Shown: positions 8,901 through 17,687 of the stretch, one piece after another
How positions within the stretch are numbered: the stretch's first letter is position 1
Layout: each line of letters begins with the position of its first letter
Origin: Sinorhizobium sp. 8-89
GTDB taxonomy: Bacteria > Pseudomonadota > Alphaproteobacteria > Rhizobiales > Rhizobiaceae
DNA length: 64,000 nucleotides
Assembly (NCBI RefSeq): GCF_030124325.1
Contig: NZ_JASKLR010000016.1
Location: 1-64,000 of the forward strand
Direction of reading: 5' to 3'
Translations under genes and position numbers: made by a program
The notes under the pieces: model-generated
Database searches by the model: none
Seen by the model: the letters and a program-made list of their open reading frames with translations, nothing else
What the model was told of the DNA's origin: nothing

Positions 8901-9599
8901 CTATAATCCCGGTTTAGCGCCTTCTTCCTCGCTGATCCGGCCGTCCACGAGATGGATGCGCCGGTGCATGCGGGCGGCCATGTCGAGGTCGTGCGTGACG
9001 GCGACGACCGTCTTGCCGCGCTCGTTGACGAGCGCTTCCAGGATCGCAAACACCTGCTCCGAACTCTTGCTGTCGAGGCTGCCGGTCGGCTCATCGGCGA
9101 GGATGAGCGGCGGATCGTTGGCGAGCGCTCTGGCGACCGCCACCCGCTGGCGCTGGCCGCCGGAAAGCTGGTCGGGTCGCTTGTGGAGGTGATCCTCCAA
9201 CCCGAGCGAGGAGAGCAGTGCCGTCGCCCGTTCACGCATCTCGGCGCGGGTGAGGCGGGCGAGCTTGCGCATCGGGATCTCGACATTTTGGCGCGCGGTG
9301 AATTCCGGCAGCAGGAAATGGAACTGGAAAACGAAGCCGATGTTGGCGAGGCGCGTCGCGGCGCGCTCCCTCTCGCTCATCGGCTCGGCATCGCGGCCGC
9401 GAACGCTTATCGTTCCCGCGGTCGGTCGGTCGAGCAGACCCAGGAGATAGAGGAGCGACGACTTTCCCGATCCGGAAGGGCCGGTCACGGCGACAAACTC
9501 CCGCTCTCCGATGCTGAGCGTGACGTTTCTCACCAGCGTGACCGGTACCGTCTCGTGGAGGATACGCGTGAGGTCCGTCGTCTCGATCAGGCTCGTCAT
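8901..9599 (-). CDS. ABC transporter ATP-binding protein (MacB/LolD type)
   Basis: A 232-aa nucleotide-binding subunit: Walker A GPSGSGKSS (about residue 40), Q-loop FVFQFHFLLPEFTA, signature LSGGQRQRVAVARAL, Walker B LILADEPTGSLD and H-loop VTHD. The DEPTGSLD and LPEFTARQNV features place it with LolD/MacB proteins working with FtsX-like permeases. It is the last gene of the adaptor-permease-ATPase operon and overlaps the permease gene by four bases, implying translational coupling. Confidence 0.9.
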   Translation of the reverse strand: MTSLIETTDLTRILHETVPVTLVRNVTLSIGEREFVAVTGPSGSGKSSLLYLLGLLDRPTAGTISVRGRDAEPMSERERAATRLANIGFVFQFHFLLPEFTARQNVEIPMRKLARLTRAEMRERATALLSSLGLEDHLHKRPDQLSGGQRQRVAVARALANDPPLILADEPTGSLDSKSSEQVFAILEALVNERGKTVVAVTHDLDMAARMHRRIHLVDGRISEEEGAKPGL

Positions 9600-10837
9600 G
9601 TCGCGCCTCTGATGATGTCGACCGGATTGAGATGGGCCGCACGCCGGGCGGGCAGGTAGCCGGCGACCGCCGCGGAGCCGACCGCCGAGGCCGTTGCGAT
9701 CAGGTAGTGGAGCATGCTCCAGGCGATCGGCAGCCGTGTCATTTCCTGGCCGGTCGCGGCAATTTCGAAGTGCACGAGCGAAAGCGCATAGGTAATGGAA
9801 AACCCGAGCGCCCAGCCGAGGAGCGAGCCCGCGGCGCCGATTGCCAGCCCTTCGAGCACAAAGAGGCGCCGCATGTCGGCTTCCGAGAAGCCGAGCGATT
9901 TCATGATCGCGATGTCGCGCGCTTTCTCGTGGGTGATGGTCGAGATGATGTTGAAGATGCCGAAGCCGGCGACAAGCATGATGGCGGCCACCACCGTATA
10001 CATGATGATGTTGCGCACCACGAGCGCCTCCAGAATGGATTCGTTCGCTTCCTGCCAGGCCACCGCCTTGTACCCGAGTTCCGCCTCGACGCGTCGTGCA
10101 ATCGTGGGGGCGGCATTCGGATCGTCGAGCTTGATACTGATCCGGTTGATCGCGTTCGGCCGGTTGGAAAGGATCTGTGCATTCTTCTGCAGCACATAGG
10201 CCTCGCCTTCGTCGCGCGCGGTGGTTCCGGTGTGAAACAGCCCGACGATCTTGAAGTTGCGGGTAAGCCCCTCGGACGATACCGCGGTGATCGTATCGCC
10301 AAGCCCGGCGCCCAGCCTCGAAGCCATCGTATCGCCGATCACGACATTGTTGCCGCCGGCGGTGAGCGCGTCGAAGCTTCCCTCCCGGAAATCCTCGACG
10401 ATCGGCGAGACGCTCGCTTCTCGCTCCGGATCGATGCCGATCACCACGGCGCCGACCTCGCGACCGGAATAGCGGATGACGCCCTCAGCGTTGAGCCTTG
10501 CGGCGAACCGTCCCGGAATCCATTCCTCAAGCCACGATTGCGCTGCCGTCGGGTTGATGATGCCGCGGCGGTCGTCGCGCGGCCGCAAGCCCGATATGGC
10601 GGCGACCTCAAAGACGTCCTCCGCCGGCTGCCGGCGCGCCGAACGCTGCTCGTCGCTCACCTCGACGTGGGGCATGGTATCGACGAGCTGGCGGACGAAA
10701 TCGTCCTGTCCGCCCTGCATCAGCGCCGCCATCGCAATGGAGAAGCCGACGCCGACGGCCACGCCGACCATCGCGACGATGGTCTGGCGGCCGCGACCGG
10801 CGATGTGGGTCCACGCGATGTCGAGGATAAGGTGCAT
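9596..10837 (-). CDS. ABC transporter permease, FtsX/MacB family
   Basis: A 413-aa permease: one N-terminal helix (MVGVAVGVGFSIAMAALMQG), a large periplasmic MacB-core domain of about 220 residues, then three C-terminal helices (NIIMYTVVAAIMLVAGFGIF onward) with the FtsX segment ITHEKARDIAIMKSLGFSE. The ATG at 10837 is seven bases after the adaptor's stop; an upstream alternative start would add ten residues with no RBS. With the ATPase and adaptor it forms a tripartite MacAB-like exporter for a peptide, macrolide-like compound or lipid. The outer-membrane partner is not encoded here. Confidence 0.88.
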   Translation of the reverse strand: MHLILDIAWTHIAGRGRQTIVAMVGVAVGVGFSIAMAALMQGGQDDFVRQLVDTMPHVEVSDEQRSARRQPAEDVFEVAAISGLRPRDDRRGIINPTAAQSWLEEWIPGRFAARLNAEGVIRYSGREVGAVVIGIDPEREASVSPIVEDFREGSFDALTAGGNNVVIGDTMASRLGAGLGDTITAVSSEGLTRNFKIVGLFHTGTTARDEGEAYVLQKNAQILSNRPNAINRISIKLDDPNAAPTIARRVEAELGYKAVAWQEANESILEALVVRNIIMYTVVAAIMLVAGFGIFNIISTITHEKARDIAIMKSLGFSEADMRRLFVLEGLAIGAAGSLLGWALGFSITYALSLVHFEIAATGQEMTRLPIAWSMLHYLIATASAVGSAAVAGYLPARRAAHLNPVDIIRGAT

Positions 10838-10844
10838 GATCGCC

Positions 10845-11855
10845 TCAGTTCCTGCCGCCTCCCGCAATGGTCACGCGCGTCCCCTCGGTAAGATCAGCGG
10901 GGAAGGGGGAGATGACCTGTGCCGTTTCCTCAAGTCCTGAAAGCACCTCGACGCCGCCCGCGCCGCGTATGCCGGTCTCGATCTCGCGCAGGCGCACGTC
11001 ACCACCTTCGACCACGGCGACCCGCTTGCCACTGATGGCGCCCGAGGGAAGGATCAACGTGTTCGGCGACTGGCGCACGATCACGTTGACATCGGTGGAC
11101 ATGCCGATCCGGAGCGGCGTGTCATCGGGCAGGCGGAAGCGGACGCGGTAGGTCTTCGTCACCGGATCGCCCTTCGGCGTGATGATGTCGACGACCGCCT
11201 CCAGTTCACGGCCGGGAAACGCATCGGACCTGAGCAGCGCCCGCTGGCCCACCTCGACGCGCGGGATGTCCTCCTCGTTCACTTCGGCCGTGACGATCAG
11301 GGGCCTCCGTTCGCCGACCCAGAAGAGCACGGTGCCGAGCTCCGCGACCTCGCCGATCTCGCCGTCCTGGCGCAGCACCTGCCCGGCACTCGGCGCGCGC
11401 AACACGTAGCTCGCGAGCCGTGCCTGCTGGGCGGCTATCAGCGCCTCCAATTGCGCCACTTCGGTGCGGGCCCTGTCAACCTCCTGCTCGCTGATCGTGT
11501 TGCGCGCGGAAAGAGCGAGCTTGCGGCGATACTCCTCCTGCGCCAGTGACAGCCGCGCCTGGAGTTCGCCGCGCGTGGCGCGTGCCTCCGTGTCGTCGAG
11601 GCGTGCGAGCACATGGTCCTTTTCCACGCGCTCGCCCTCGCAATTGCATTGCTCGACGATGCGCTCGCGCACGGTGGGCGTGACCTTGGCCCAGATGCGC
11701 GGTTCCACGACGCCGCTCGCATAGACGATTTCGGCCGCATCGCCACGCTTCAGCGTGACCACGGTCACGGGCGCCGGACGGGAGATGTACCAGTAAGCCG
11801 CCGCGCCCGCCGCCGCGGCCATTGCAATGGCGATCGCATAACGCTTCAACCGCAC
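10845..11855 (-). CDS. HlyD/MacA-type periplasmic adaptor
   Basis: A 336-aa membrane-fusion protein: N-terminal anchor AIAIAMAAAAGAAAYWY, lipoyl half-motifs around VTPTVRERIVEQ and YVLRAPSAGQVLRQDGEIGE, a coiled-coil hairpin (residues about 85-150, LQARLSLAQEEYRRKLALSAR) and C-terminal beta-barrel and membrane-proximal domains. The proposed start is GTG at 11855 with GGAGAG six bases upstream. An ATG at 11946-11948 would add 31 residues but has no RBS. First gene of the operon; its upstream region contains the TetR-type operator. Confidence 0.85.
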   Translation of the reverse strand: MRLKRYAIAIAMAAAAGAAAYWYISRPAPVTVVTLKRGDAAEIVYASGVVEPRIWAKVTPTVRERIVEQCNCEGERVEKDHVLARLDDTEARATRGELQARLSLAQEEYRRKLALSARNTISEQEVDRARTEVAQLEALIAAQQARLASYVLRAPSAGQVLRQDGEIGEVAELGTVLFWVGERRPLIVTAEVNEEDIPRVEVGQRALLRSDAFPGRELEAVVDIITPKGDPVTKTYRVRFRLPDDTPLRIGMSTDVNVIVRQSPNTLILPSGAISGKRVAVVEGGDVRLREIETGIRGAGGVEVLSGLEETAQVISPFPADLTEGTRVTIAGGGRN

Positions 11856-11962
11856 GAAATCTCTCCACGGAAACCGAATGCCTTGCCTCCAGAGGCTGCG
11901 CGTTGGAGTAAACACGCAAAGGATGCGCCAGACTTTGATCTCGAGCATTCCTGAAGGCAGGA

Positions 11963-11997
11963 TACACTCTAGTAATAGACCGACCGTCGGTCTATTA
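11963..11997 (-). promoter_or_regulatory. Perfect 25-bp palindromic TetR operator
   Basis: TAATAGACCGAC and its exact reverse complement flank a single central C (11973-11997) between the divergent adaptor and tetR genes. On the minus strand TTGATA followed by CTATTA at a 17-base spacing spans it, so repressor binding would block the exporter promoter. The hexamers are approximate. Confidence 0.8.
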
Positions 11998-12079
11998 TCA
12001 AGTCAATACTTCCACCGCAGGGTTTCGCGCGGCTCGATATCACGTGTAAGCACGTTGCGCCCCATTCCCAGGACGACCC

Positions 12080-12766
12080 ATGGCTCGAATTATAAAATCG
12101 CCGGATGTTCGAACGAGTGAGCTTATCGATTGCGCGCAACGTCTCTTCTTCGAACATGGATACGAGAATACGACGGTCAACGACGTCATCCGGGAGGCGG
12201 GCCTGTCCAAGGGCGCCTTCTACCACTACTTCGCGTCGAAGGAGGCGCTGCTGGAGGCGCTTGCCGCGCGAATGGCGCGCCAGAGCCTGGACGAAATGCG
12301 GCCGCTTCTCGAGGATCCGTTGCTCGATGCCGTCGGCCGGCTGAACGCGCTTTTTGCCAACTCGCGGCGCATGAAGGTGGACATGGCCCCGCAATTGAAG
12401 AACACGTTCAACGCGCTCTTCAAGCCTGAAAACATCGTGCTTTACCACCGCATCGACGAGGCGCTGACTGCGGTCACCCTGCCGTTCATGACGGAAATCC
12501 TGAGGCGGGGCCAAGAGGAGGGAAGCCTCGATGCGCCCGATCCCGAAGCGATGGCGCTGATGCTGCTCAATCTGAGGCTCGGTGTCGCCAAGGTCATGCA
12601 TCGCGCCCTGCAGCAGGCGGAAGCCGGCGACGTCGAGAGCGCGGCGGCCATGCTCGACAGCTGGATGCAGAGCTATGGTCTGGCCGTGGAGCGGATTCTG
12701 AAGCTCCCGGAAGGGTCGATTCAGGTCACGGAACCGGGCTTTGCCCGTGCGTTTCTCGCGGCTTAG
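12080..12766 (+). CDS. TetR-family transcriptional repressor
   Basis: A 228-aa regulator. The N-terminal helix-turn-helix is plain: ELIDCAQRLFFEHGYENTTVNDVIREAG then LSKGAFYHYFASKEALLEAL (about residues 14-62). The C-terminal ligand pocket is helical and divergent. It is transcribed away from the exporter operon, with the palindromic operator about 83 bases before its start, so it most likely represses both itself and the exporter and is released by an exported compound. Confidence 0.9.
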   Translation: MARIIKSPDVRTSELIDCAQRLFFEHGYENTTVNDVIREAGLSKGAFYHYFASKEALLEALAARMARQSLDEMRPLLEDPLLDAVGRLNALFANSRRMKVDMAPQLKNTFNALFKPENIVLYHRIDEALTAVTLPFMTEILRRGQEEGSLDAPDPEAMALMLLNLRLGVAKVMHRALQQAEAGDVESAAAMLDSWMQSYGLAVERILKLPEGSIQVTEPGFARAFLAA

Positions 12767-12843
12767 ATCATGATGAGTTGAGACGCGGATGCGTATTTTC
12801 GAAGATCGACGCGCACAGCGGACGGAGTTTCGAATCACCCACG

Positions 12844-13237
12844 TCAATCGGCCGCGACGAATTCAACCTTTATTCGATCCGGATCTTCGACAAATAGCGC
12901 GTAATATTCCTTGCCGCCGTTTCGCAAACGGATATTTCTCATCATAGAGACTACGAATATTATTCTCAATGCAGTATTGTCTTAACGCATCGATGGCATC
13001 TCTGCTTTTGACCTTGAAAGCGAGATGATTAAGTCCGACACCGCATCGATGGTATGGGTGCGATTCATACTTCTTGGCAACCTGCACAAAGGTTAGGTAG
13101 GCATCCTCGCCATTAACGAGCGTAAATCCGCCGTCCCAATGGCCCGATTTTTCGTAGCCGATTTCGGCGAGTACGCTTGCCCAGAATGCATGCGAAGCAT
13201 CAAGGTTTGAAACATAGATTTCGACATGATGTAGCAT
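12844..13237 (-). pseudogene. VOC/glyoxalase-fold gene with a one-base frameshift
   Basis: The frame starts MLHHVEIYVSNLDASHAFW and keeps the glyoxalase/VOC fold to YDEKYPFA, then shifts and stops early. The adjacent frame reads GGKEYYALFVEDPDRIKVEF to a stop at 12844-12846, the expected C-terminus (metal-ligand Glu in KVEF). Dropping one A from the AAA at 12920-12922 restores a 130-aa protein of normal length. Potential ligands His-3/4, GLNHLAF and KVEF would then be intact. Either a recent pseudogene or a sequence error. Confidence 0.75.
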
Positions 13238-13261
13238 TCGCTACCTCCAGGGAGTTGACCA

Positions 13262-13314
13262 GAATTACAAAGAGGCGGTTCGGAAAACCGCACACACTTT
13301 TCCTCATCCCGCTC
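13262..13314. repeat. Degenerate copy of the AATTCC-type intergenic repeat
   Basis: The string GGAAAACCGCACACACTTTTCC with flanking AGAATTAC resembles the repeat seen more completely at 41649 and 45830, where GGAAAACCG-n-CACACTTTTTC sits between AATTCC ends. It lies between the VOC remnant and the RES toxin gene. Confidence 0.4.
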
Positions 13315-14009
13315 TAGCCTGGCATATCGCTCAAGACCCTCGGGACCGGCGAGCCTGTCCATTCGAAGGTTATCGTGCGGCCCTGGCGGATGTTCTGGAT
13401 GACCGAGGGGCGGAACACCGCGAGGCATTCGCCCTCGGGATGGCGGGCCGAGGGATAGATCACGCCATTGCCGCCCTTGGCGAGGATGGTGCCGGCGAGC
13501 GCCTGGCCGGCCGGATAGGCGACCGCCGGGTCAGGGTCGAGATAGGCCGAGCCCTTTTCGCCGCGCACGTCATGGAAGCGGCAGAGGAAGCCGGCGATCA
13601 ACTCGCGATAGTGGCCGATGTCGTTGAAATTGCCGGCGTCGCGGAGCGCCCGCGTGCGGTGGAAAATGATTTCGGCCTGGCAGGTCTCGCTCGCCATCGC
13701 GCCGAAGGCGCAATACCAGGCGCCGCGCTCCTCGCCGTTGAAGCGGTTGCCCGGCGGGCGGGCATGGCAGAAGGCGGCGTTGATCAGCGACCAGCCATAG
13801 CCGAAGGATTCGTTGAGCAGTTCGGCGGGGCTGACGCCGGACGGCAGCGCGACGGGGCTCAGCCGCGCCGAGGTCTGCGCCTCCAGCCGGTTGAGAATTT
13901 CGATCTCATCCTCGTTGTCGCAAAGCGGTGTGACCGCCGGTTCGTCGATATAGGCGGTGGAGATCAGCCGAACCGTGGCAGGATCGGTGAAGTCGATCTC
14001 GGGGATCAT
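13314..14009 (-). CDS. RES-domain toxin
   Basis: A 231-aa RES-domain protein. RES toxins are NAD+-degrading or ADP-ribosyl-transfer-like toxins with conserved Arg, Glu and Ser. Here VRLISTAYI supplies the N-terminal Arg, NRFNGEERGAWYCAF and ASETCQAEIIFHR carry the fold core and Glu, and NGVIYPSARHPEGECLAVFRP has the C-terminal Ser. The ATG at 14009 overlaps the antitoxin stop by four bases (ATGA), giving coupled translation; the frame extends upstream but lies inside the antitoxin gene. Likely a complete type II toxin-antitoxin partner. Confidence 0.88.
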   Translation of the reverse strand: MIPEIDFTDPATVRLISTAYIDEPAVTPLCDNEDEIEILNRLEAQTSARLSPVALPSGVSPAELLNESFGYGWSLINAAFCHARPPGNRFNGEERGAWYCAFGAMASETCQAEIIFHRTRALRDAGNFNDIGHYRELIAGFLCRFHDVRGEKGSAYLDPDPAVAYPAGQALAGTILAKGGNGVIYPSARHPEGECLAVFRPSVIQNIRQGRTITFEWTGSPVPRVLSDMPG

Positions 14010-14410
14010 AGCCCACCGCGCAGGCCGTCGACGTAGCGGCGGACGCGGAGCATCGCAGGGATGCCGCCCTCGATCATCGTGGCGACGGGCGTCTTGCCAT
14101 TGAAGACCGGGCCGGTATTGACCGATTTCGGCCACTGATAGGTGAGGGGACCGTTGAAGAAGAGGCGCAGTCCCTTGAAGATCCCGACGATTAAGCTCGC
14201 GCGCGTCCGCTTGTCCTGGTCGAGCCTGCCCCGGAAGTCGCCGGCCTTCATGCGGTTCCAGGTGGCGATCGGCACGTCGAAGAGCTCGGCAGACTCCTTG
14301 TTGGTCAGCTTCCAGAACTCGCAGGCGCGCACGACCGCCTTGACGATGACGGCTTCTTCCTGTTTCGCGGCCCCGCGATCAGGGACGATTGCGGGCTGAA
14401 GGCTGGACAT
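14006..14410 (-). CDS. Xre/MbcA/ParS-type antitoxin
   Basis: A 134-aa antitoxin of the RES partner family (DUF2384). The first half has a helix-turn-helix-like region (KESAELFDVPIATWNRMKAG). The second half has the toxin-binding signature FNGKTPVATMIEGG then VRRYVDGLRGG at the C-terminus. AGGAGA precedes the ATG at 14410. It precedes and overlaps the toxin gene, the usual order for RES-Xre modules, and probably autorepresses the operon through the palindrome just upstream. Confidence 0.88.
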   Translation of the reverse strand: MSSLQPAIVPDRGAAKQEEAVIVKAVVRACEFWKLTNKESAELFDVPIATWNRMKAGDFRGRLDQDKRTRASLIVGIFKGLRLFFNGPLTYQWPKSVNTGPVFNGKTPVATMIEGGIPAMLRVRRYVDGLRGGL

Positions 14411-14436
14411 GATCGTCTCCTCTGATTTCCTTGTTC

Positions 14437-14466
14437 ATATCATATGATATAATCCTTGCATTTCAA
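14437..14466 (-). promoter_or_regulatory. Toxin-antitoxin promoter overlapped by a palindrome
   Basis: On the minus strand TTGAAA (14461-14466), 16 bases, then TATGAT (14439-14444) form a good sigma70 promoter. The perfect palindrome ATATCATATGATAT (14437-14450) covers the -10 box and is a natural operator for antitoxin-mediated autorepression. Confidence 0.7.
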
Positions 14467-14658
14467 GGGGCGTGGGTGTGCTTTATTCGTCGCCTGCCGC
14501 CACCCGACTGACGGCGCCCCGGCCAGCCGTGTATGGCGGGCATTAGCGAACATGCGCGGGGCATCCGCTCGGGAGGTGACCGCCAAAGCAAGCCTGATTC
14601 TGGTGCCGTTCCGGCCTCAAACCTGATAAGTTCAGACTGCGGAACGAGGGGTTTTGCA

Positions 14659-16503
14659 ATGAAGCGTCGCCTCACAACGATCCTTTCGGCCGACGTGGCC
14701 GGCTACAGTCGCCTCATGGGAGCAAACGAGGCGGAAACGCTTGCGGCGCTGACGGCGCATCGCGCGGAGCTGGTGGATGCCATGTTGGCCGACCATCAGG
14801 GGCGCATCGTGAAGCTGATCGGCGACGGCATGCTGGTCGAGTTCGAGAGCGTGGTCAGCGCCGTCGATTGCGCCGCCAAGATCCAGAAGGGGATGCGTCA
14901 GCGTAATTCGGCCGTACCCATGGATCGGCGGATCGAGTTCCGCATAGGCGTCAATATCGGCGATGTGATTGTGGAGAACGACGATATCTTCGGCGACGGC
15001 GTCAACATCGCGGCGCGGATCGAGAATTTCGCGAAACCGGGTGGTGTGGCGGTGTCGGCCGCGGTGCGCGAGCACGTCGGCAACCGGCTCGATCTTGTCT
15101 TCGAGGATGCCGGCGAACAGCTATTGAAGAATATCGAGCGGCCGGTACGGGTCTACAATGTAGTTCTCGACGTTCCGCAGACGGCAAACGACCCATCCGG
15201 AGCGCCGGCAACGGCGCACAAGCCGTCCATCGCGGTTCTGCCGTTCAACAACATGAGCGACGATCCCGCGCAGGAGTATTTTTCCGACGGCATAACAGAA
15301 GACATCATCACGGATCTTTCAAAAATCTCCGGCCTTTCCGTCGTCGCCCGCCACACGGTCTTCGCCTACAAGGGGACCCGGGTGACGGCACAGCGGGTGG
15401 CGGCCGAGCTCGGCGTCAGCTTCCTGCTGGAGGGGAGTGTGCGCAAGGCGGGCCAGCGCGTCCGCATTACCGGGCAGTTGATCGACGGCAAGGATGGACG
15501 CCACCTCTGGGCCGAGCGTTATGACCGGGACCTCACGGACATCTTCGACATCCAGGACGAGATCACGCAGGCGATCGTCGCGCAACTGAAGATCAGGCTG
15601 CTGCCAAAGGAGAGGAAGGCGATCGAACAGCCCGCCACCGCAAGTGTCGAGGCCTATAACTATTGCCTCAAGGGGCGGGAGCTCTTCCACACGATGACGA
15701 AGGCGTCACTGCAACACGCCCGGCGGATGTTCACCTACGCGGCGGAACTCGATCCCGATTTTGCGCGCGCCTACGCCGGCATAGCGGACTGCGACTCATT
15801 TCTCTGCGGCTTCCACGGTGTGAACATCCCGCCGGAATCCCTGCTGGAGACGTGCGCCAAGGCATTGGAACTCGATCCCGGCCTGCCGGAGGTGCACGCG
15901 TCCCATGGTTACGCGCTCTCGACGATCGGACGCTACGAGGAGGCGGCCGCCGCCTTCGAGCGCGCACTCGCGCTCGATCCAAACTCTCACGAGGCCCATT
16001 ATTTCTATGCGCGCCACTGTTTTGTGCGATGCGACTACGAGAAAGCTGTCGAGCACTACGAGCGCGCCGCCGAGATCCGCCCTGACGACTACCGCTCTCC
16101 GGTCCTCGCCGGAAACGCGCTGGACCGCCTTGGCCAGCTGGAAAAGAAGGAAAGGTTCATAAGGATCGGCCTTGAGCGCGTGGAGCGGAGCATGGTGCTG
16201 CACCCGGAAAGTTCCGATGCCGCCCAACTTGGCGCGTGCACATGCGCGGCCTTGGGCGAACGCGACCGCGCACTGGATTTAATCGCGCGGGTCAATGCCA
16301 TCGATCCGGAGGACGCGCGGGCATGCTACAACAACGCCTGCGCCTACGCGCTGCTCGGAGAACAGGACCTCGCGATGGAGTTGCTGGAACACTCCCTTCC
16401 GCTCGTTTCGCCGGAGCTTCACGCCTGGATCTGGAACGATTCCGATCTCGATTCGATCCGCTCGCACCCGCGCTTCCAGGAGCTTCTGAAAGCGACGAAG
16501 TAG
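14659..16503 (+). CDS. Class III adenylate cyclase fused to a TolB-like domain and TPRs (paralogue 1)
   Basis: A 614-aa signalling protein. Residues 1-165 form a class III nucleotide cyclase: metal Asp in TILSADVAGYSRLM, second metal Asp in GVNIGDVIVENDD, and the catalytic GDGVNIAARIE with transition-state Asn and Arg both present; LLKNIERP follows. Next comes a TolB-N/FlgO-like domain (SIAVLPFNNMSDDPAQEYFSDG to HLWAERYDRDLTDIFDIQDE), then TPR repeats (SHGYALSTIGRYEEAAAAFE and others). No membrane helix is seen, so it is cytoplasmic. The ATG at 14659 follows GAGGGG. Two paralogues lie at 45947 and 60585. Confidence 0.88.
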   Translation: MKRRLTTILSADVAGYSRLMGANEAETLAALTAHRAELVDAMLADHQGRIVKLIGDGMLVEFESVVSAVDCAAKIQKGMRQRNSAVPMDRRIEFRIGVNIGDVIVENDDIFGDGVNIAARIENFAKPGGVAVSAAVREHVGNRLDLVFEDAGEQLLKNIERPVRVYNVVLDVPQTANDPSGAPATAHKPSIAVLPFNNMSDDPAQEYFSDGITEDIITDLSKISGLSVVARHTVFAYKGTRVTAQRVAAELGVSFLLEGSVRKAGQRVRITGQLIDGKDGRHLWAERYDRDLTDIFDIQDEITQAIVAQLKIRLLPKERKAIEQPATASVEAYNYCLKGRELFHTMTKASLQHARRMFTYAAELDPDFARAYAGIADCDSFLCGFHGVNIPPESLLETCAKALELDPGLPEVHASHGYALSTIGRYEEAAAAFERALALDPNSHEAHYFYARHCFVRCDYEKAVEHYERAAEIRPDDYRSPVLAGNALDRLGQLEKKERFIRIGLERVERSMVLHPESSDAAQLGACTCAALGERDRALDLIARVNAIDPEDARACYNNACAYALLGEQDLAMELLEHSLPLVSPELHAWIWNDSDLDSIRSHPRFQELLKATK

Positions 16504-16531
16504 GGATGCTGCGTGCCCCTTTCCGCGCCCT

Positions 16532-17581
16532 TCAAACATGCGGCCCGAGCAGCGACAGGTCGGCCTCGCCGAGGCGATCCTTGGCAGTCCATAGCTGGTG
16601 CCAATAGGGATAGATGACCGGCGGCAGGCTGACGGCGTCGAGCAGCTCGCGCTCCTCGTCGGTAAGCTTGAGGCTCGCGGCGGCAAGATTGTCGCGGAAC
16701 TGTTCCTCCTTGCGTCCGCCGATGATGACGGAGGTCACACCCTTGCGGCCGATCAACCAGGCGAGCGCCACCTGCGCAGGCGAGATGCCGCGCTCGCCGG
16801 CGATTGCCACCAGCATGTCGACGATCTTCCACAGCCGGTCCTCGTCGCGGATCGGCGGCTCGTTCCAGCCGGCGAGCTGGCGCGTGCCTTCCGGCGTCTG
16901 GTCGCGCCGGTGCTTGCCGGACAGCAGGCCGCCGGCGAGCGGGCTCCAGACGAGCACGCCGAGGCCCTGGTCGATCGCGAGCGGGATCAGCTCGTATTCG
17001 GCCTCGCGGGCTTCCAGCGTGTAGTGGATCTGTTGGCTGACGAAACGGTGGCGGTGGTCGCTTGCGCTGATGCCGAGCGCCTTCATGATGTGCCAGCCGG
17101 AATAGTTGGAGCAGCCGATGTATCTCACCTTGCCCTGGCGAACGAGCGTGTCCAGCGCCTCCATCGTCTCCTCGAGCGGCGTCTCGCCGTCCCATTGATG
17201 GACCTGGTAGAGGTCGATGACGTCGGTCTTCAGCCGCTTGAGGCTCGCCTCGCATTCGTTGATCAGGTGGTGGCGCGAGAGGCCGCCGTCGTTCGGGCCG
17301 GGCCCCATGGAAAAGCGCGCCTTGGTGGCGATGAGCACGCCGTTCTTGCGCTTGCCGCCGAGGACATCGCCGATGATCTCCTCGGAGGCCCCGGCGGAAT
17401 AGATATTGGCTGTGTCGATCAGGTTGACGCCGGCATCGAGGCAGAGATCGACGTAGCGGCGCGCTTCGTCGATCCCGACATTGCCGACCTGGGCGAACTT
17501 GCCGCCGCCGCCGATGGTCATTGTTCCCATGGTGATCGTCGAGATTTTCAGGCCCGAGCGGCCGAGCAGACGGTATTCCAT
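16532..17581 (-). CDS. Aldo/keto reductase
   Basis: A 349-aa NAD(P)H-dependent oxidoreductase of the YajO/Gpr-like AKR group. The catalytic tetrad is visible: Asp and Tyr in LIDTANIYSAGASEEIIG, Lys in VLIATKARFSMG and His in DLYQVHQWDGETPLEE. The C-terminal IIGGRKEEQFRDN binds the cofactor phosphate. AAGGA precedes the ATG at 17581. Substrates of this group are usually small aldehydes. It follows the frameshifted EAL gene on the same strand, separated by a RIME fragment. Confidence 0.9.
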   Translation of the reverse strand: MEYRLLGRSGLKISTITMGTMTIGGGGKFAQVGNVGIDEARRYVDLCLDAGVNLIDTANIYSAGASEEIIGDVLGGKRKNGVLIATKARFSMGPGPNDGGLSRHHLINECEASLKRLKTDVIDLYQVHQWDGETPLEETMEALDTLVRQGKVRYIGCSNYSGWHIMKALGISASDHRHRFVSQQIHYTLEAREAEYELIPLAIDQGLGVLVWSPLAGGLLSGKHRRDQTPEGTRQLAGWNEPPIRDEDRLWKIVDMLVAIAGERGISPAQVALAWLIGRKGVTSVIIGGRKEEQFRDNLAAASLKLTDEERELLDAVSLPPVIYPYWHQLWTAKDRLGEADLSLLGPHV

Positions 17582-17650
17582 TTCCGATCCTTCCGTGTTT
17601 TCAAAATCGACAGGGTAGCGGGCCGGGCTGGCGCCGCGAATCTTTGGGTC

Positions 17651-17687
17651 ACTGCATGTTTCCGGTCCCGATTTAAGGAACCATGCC
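17651..17687. repeat. RIME half-element
   Basis: ACTGCATGTTTCC...GATTTAAGGAACCATGCC matches the GCATGTTTCCTTAAATCG hairpin end of the fuller RIME copies. The neighbouring EAL gene ends inside it: its last codons (Met-Val-Pro-stop) are read from the repeat. Confidence 0.7.
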
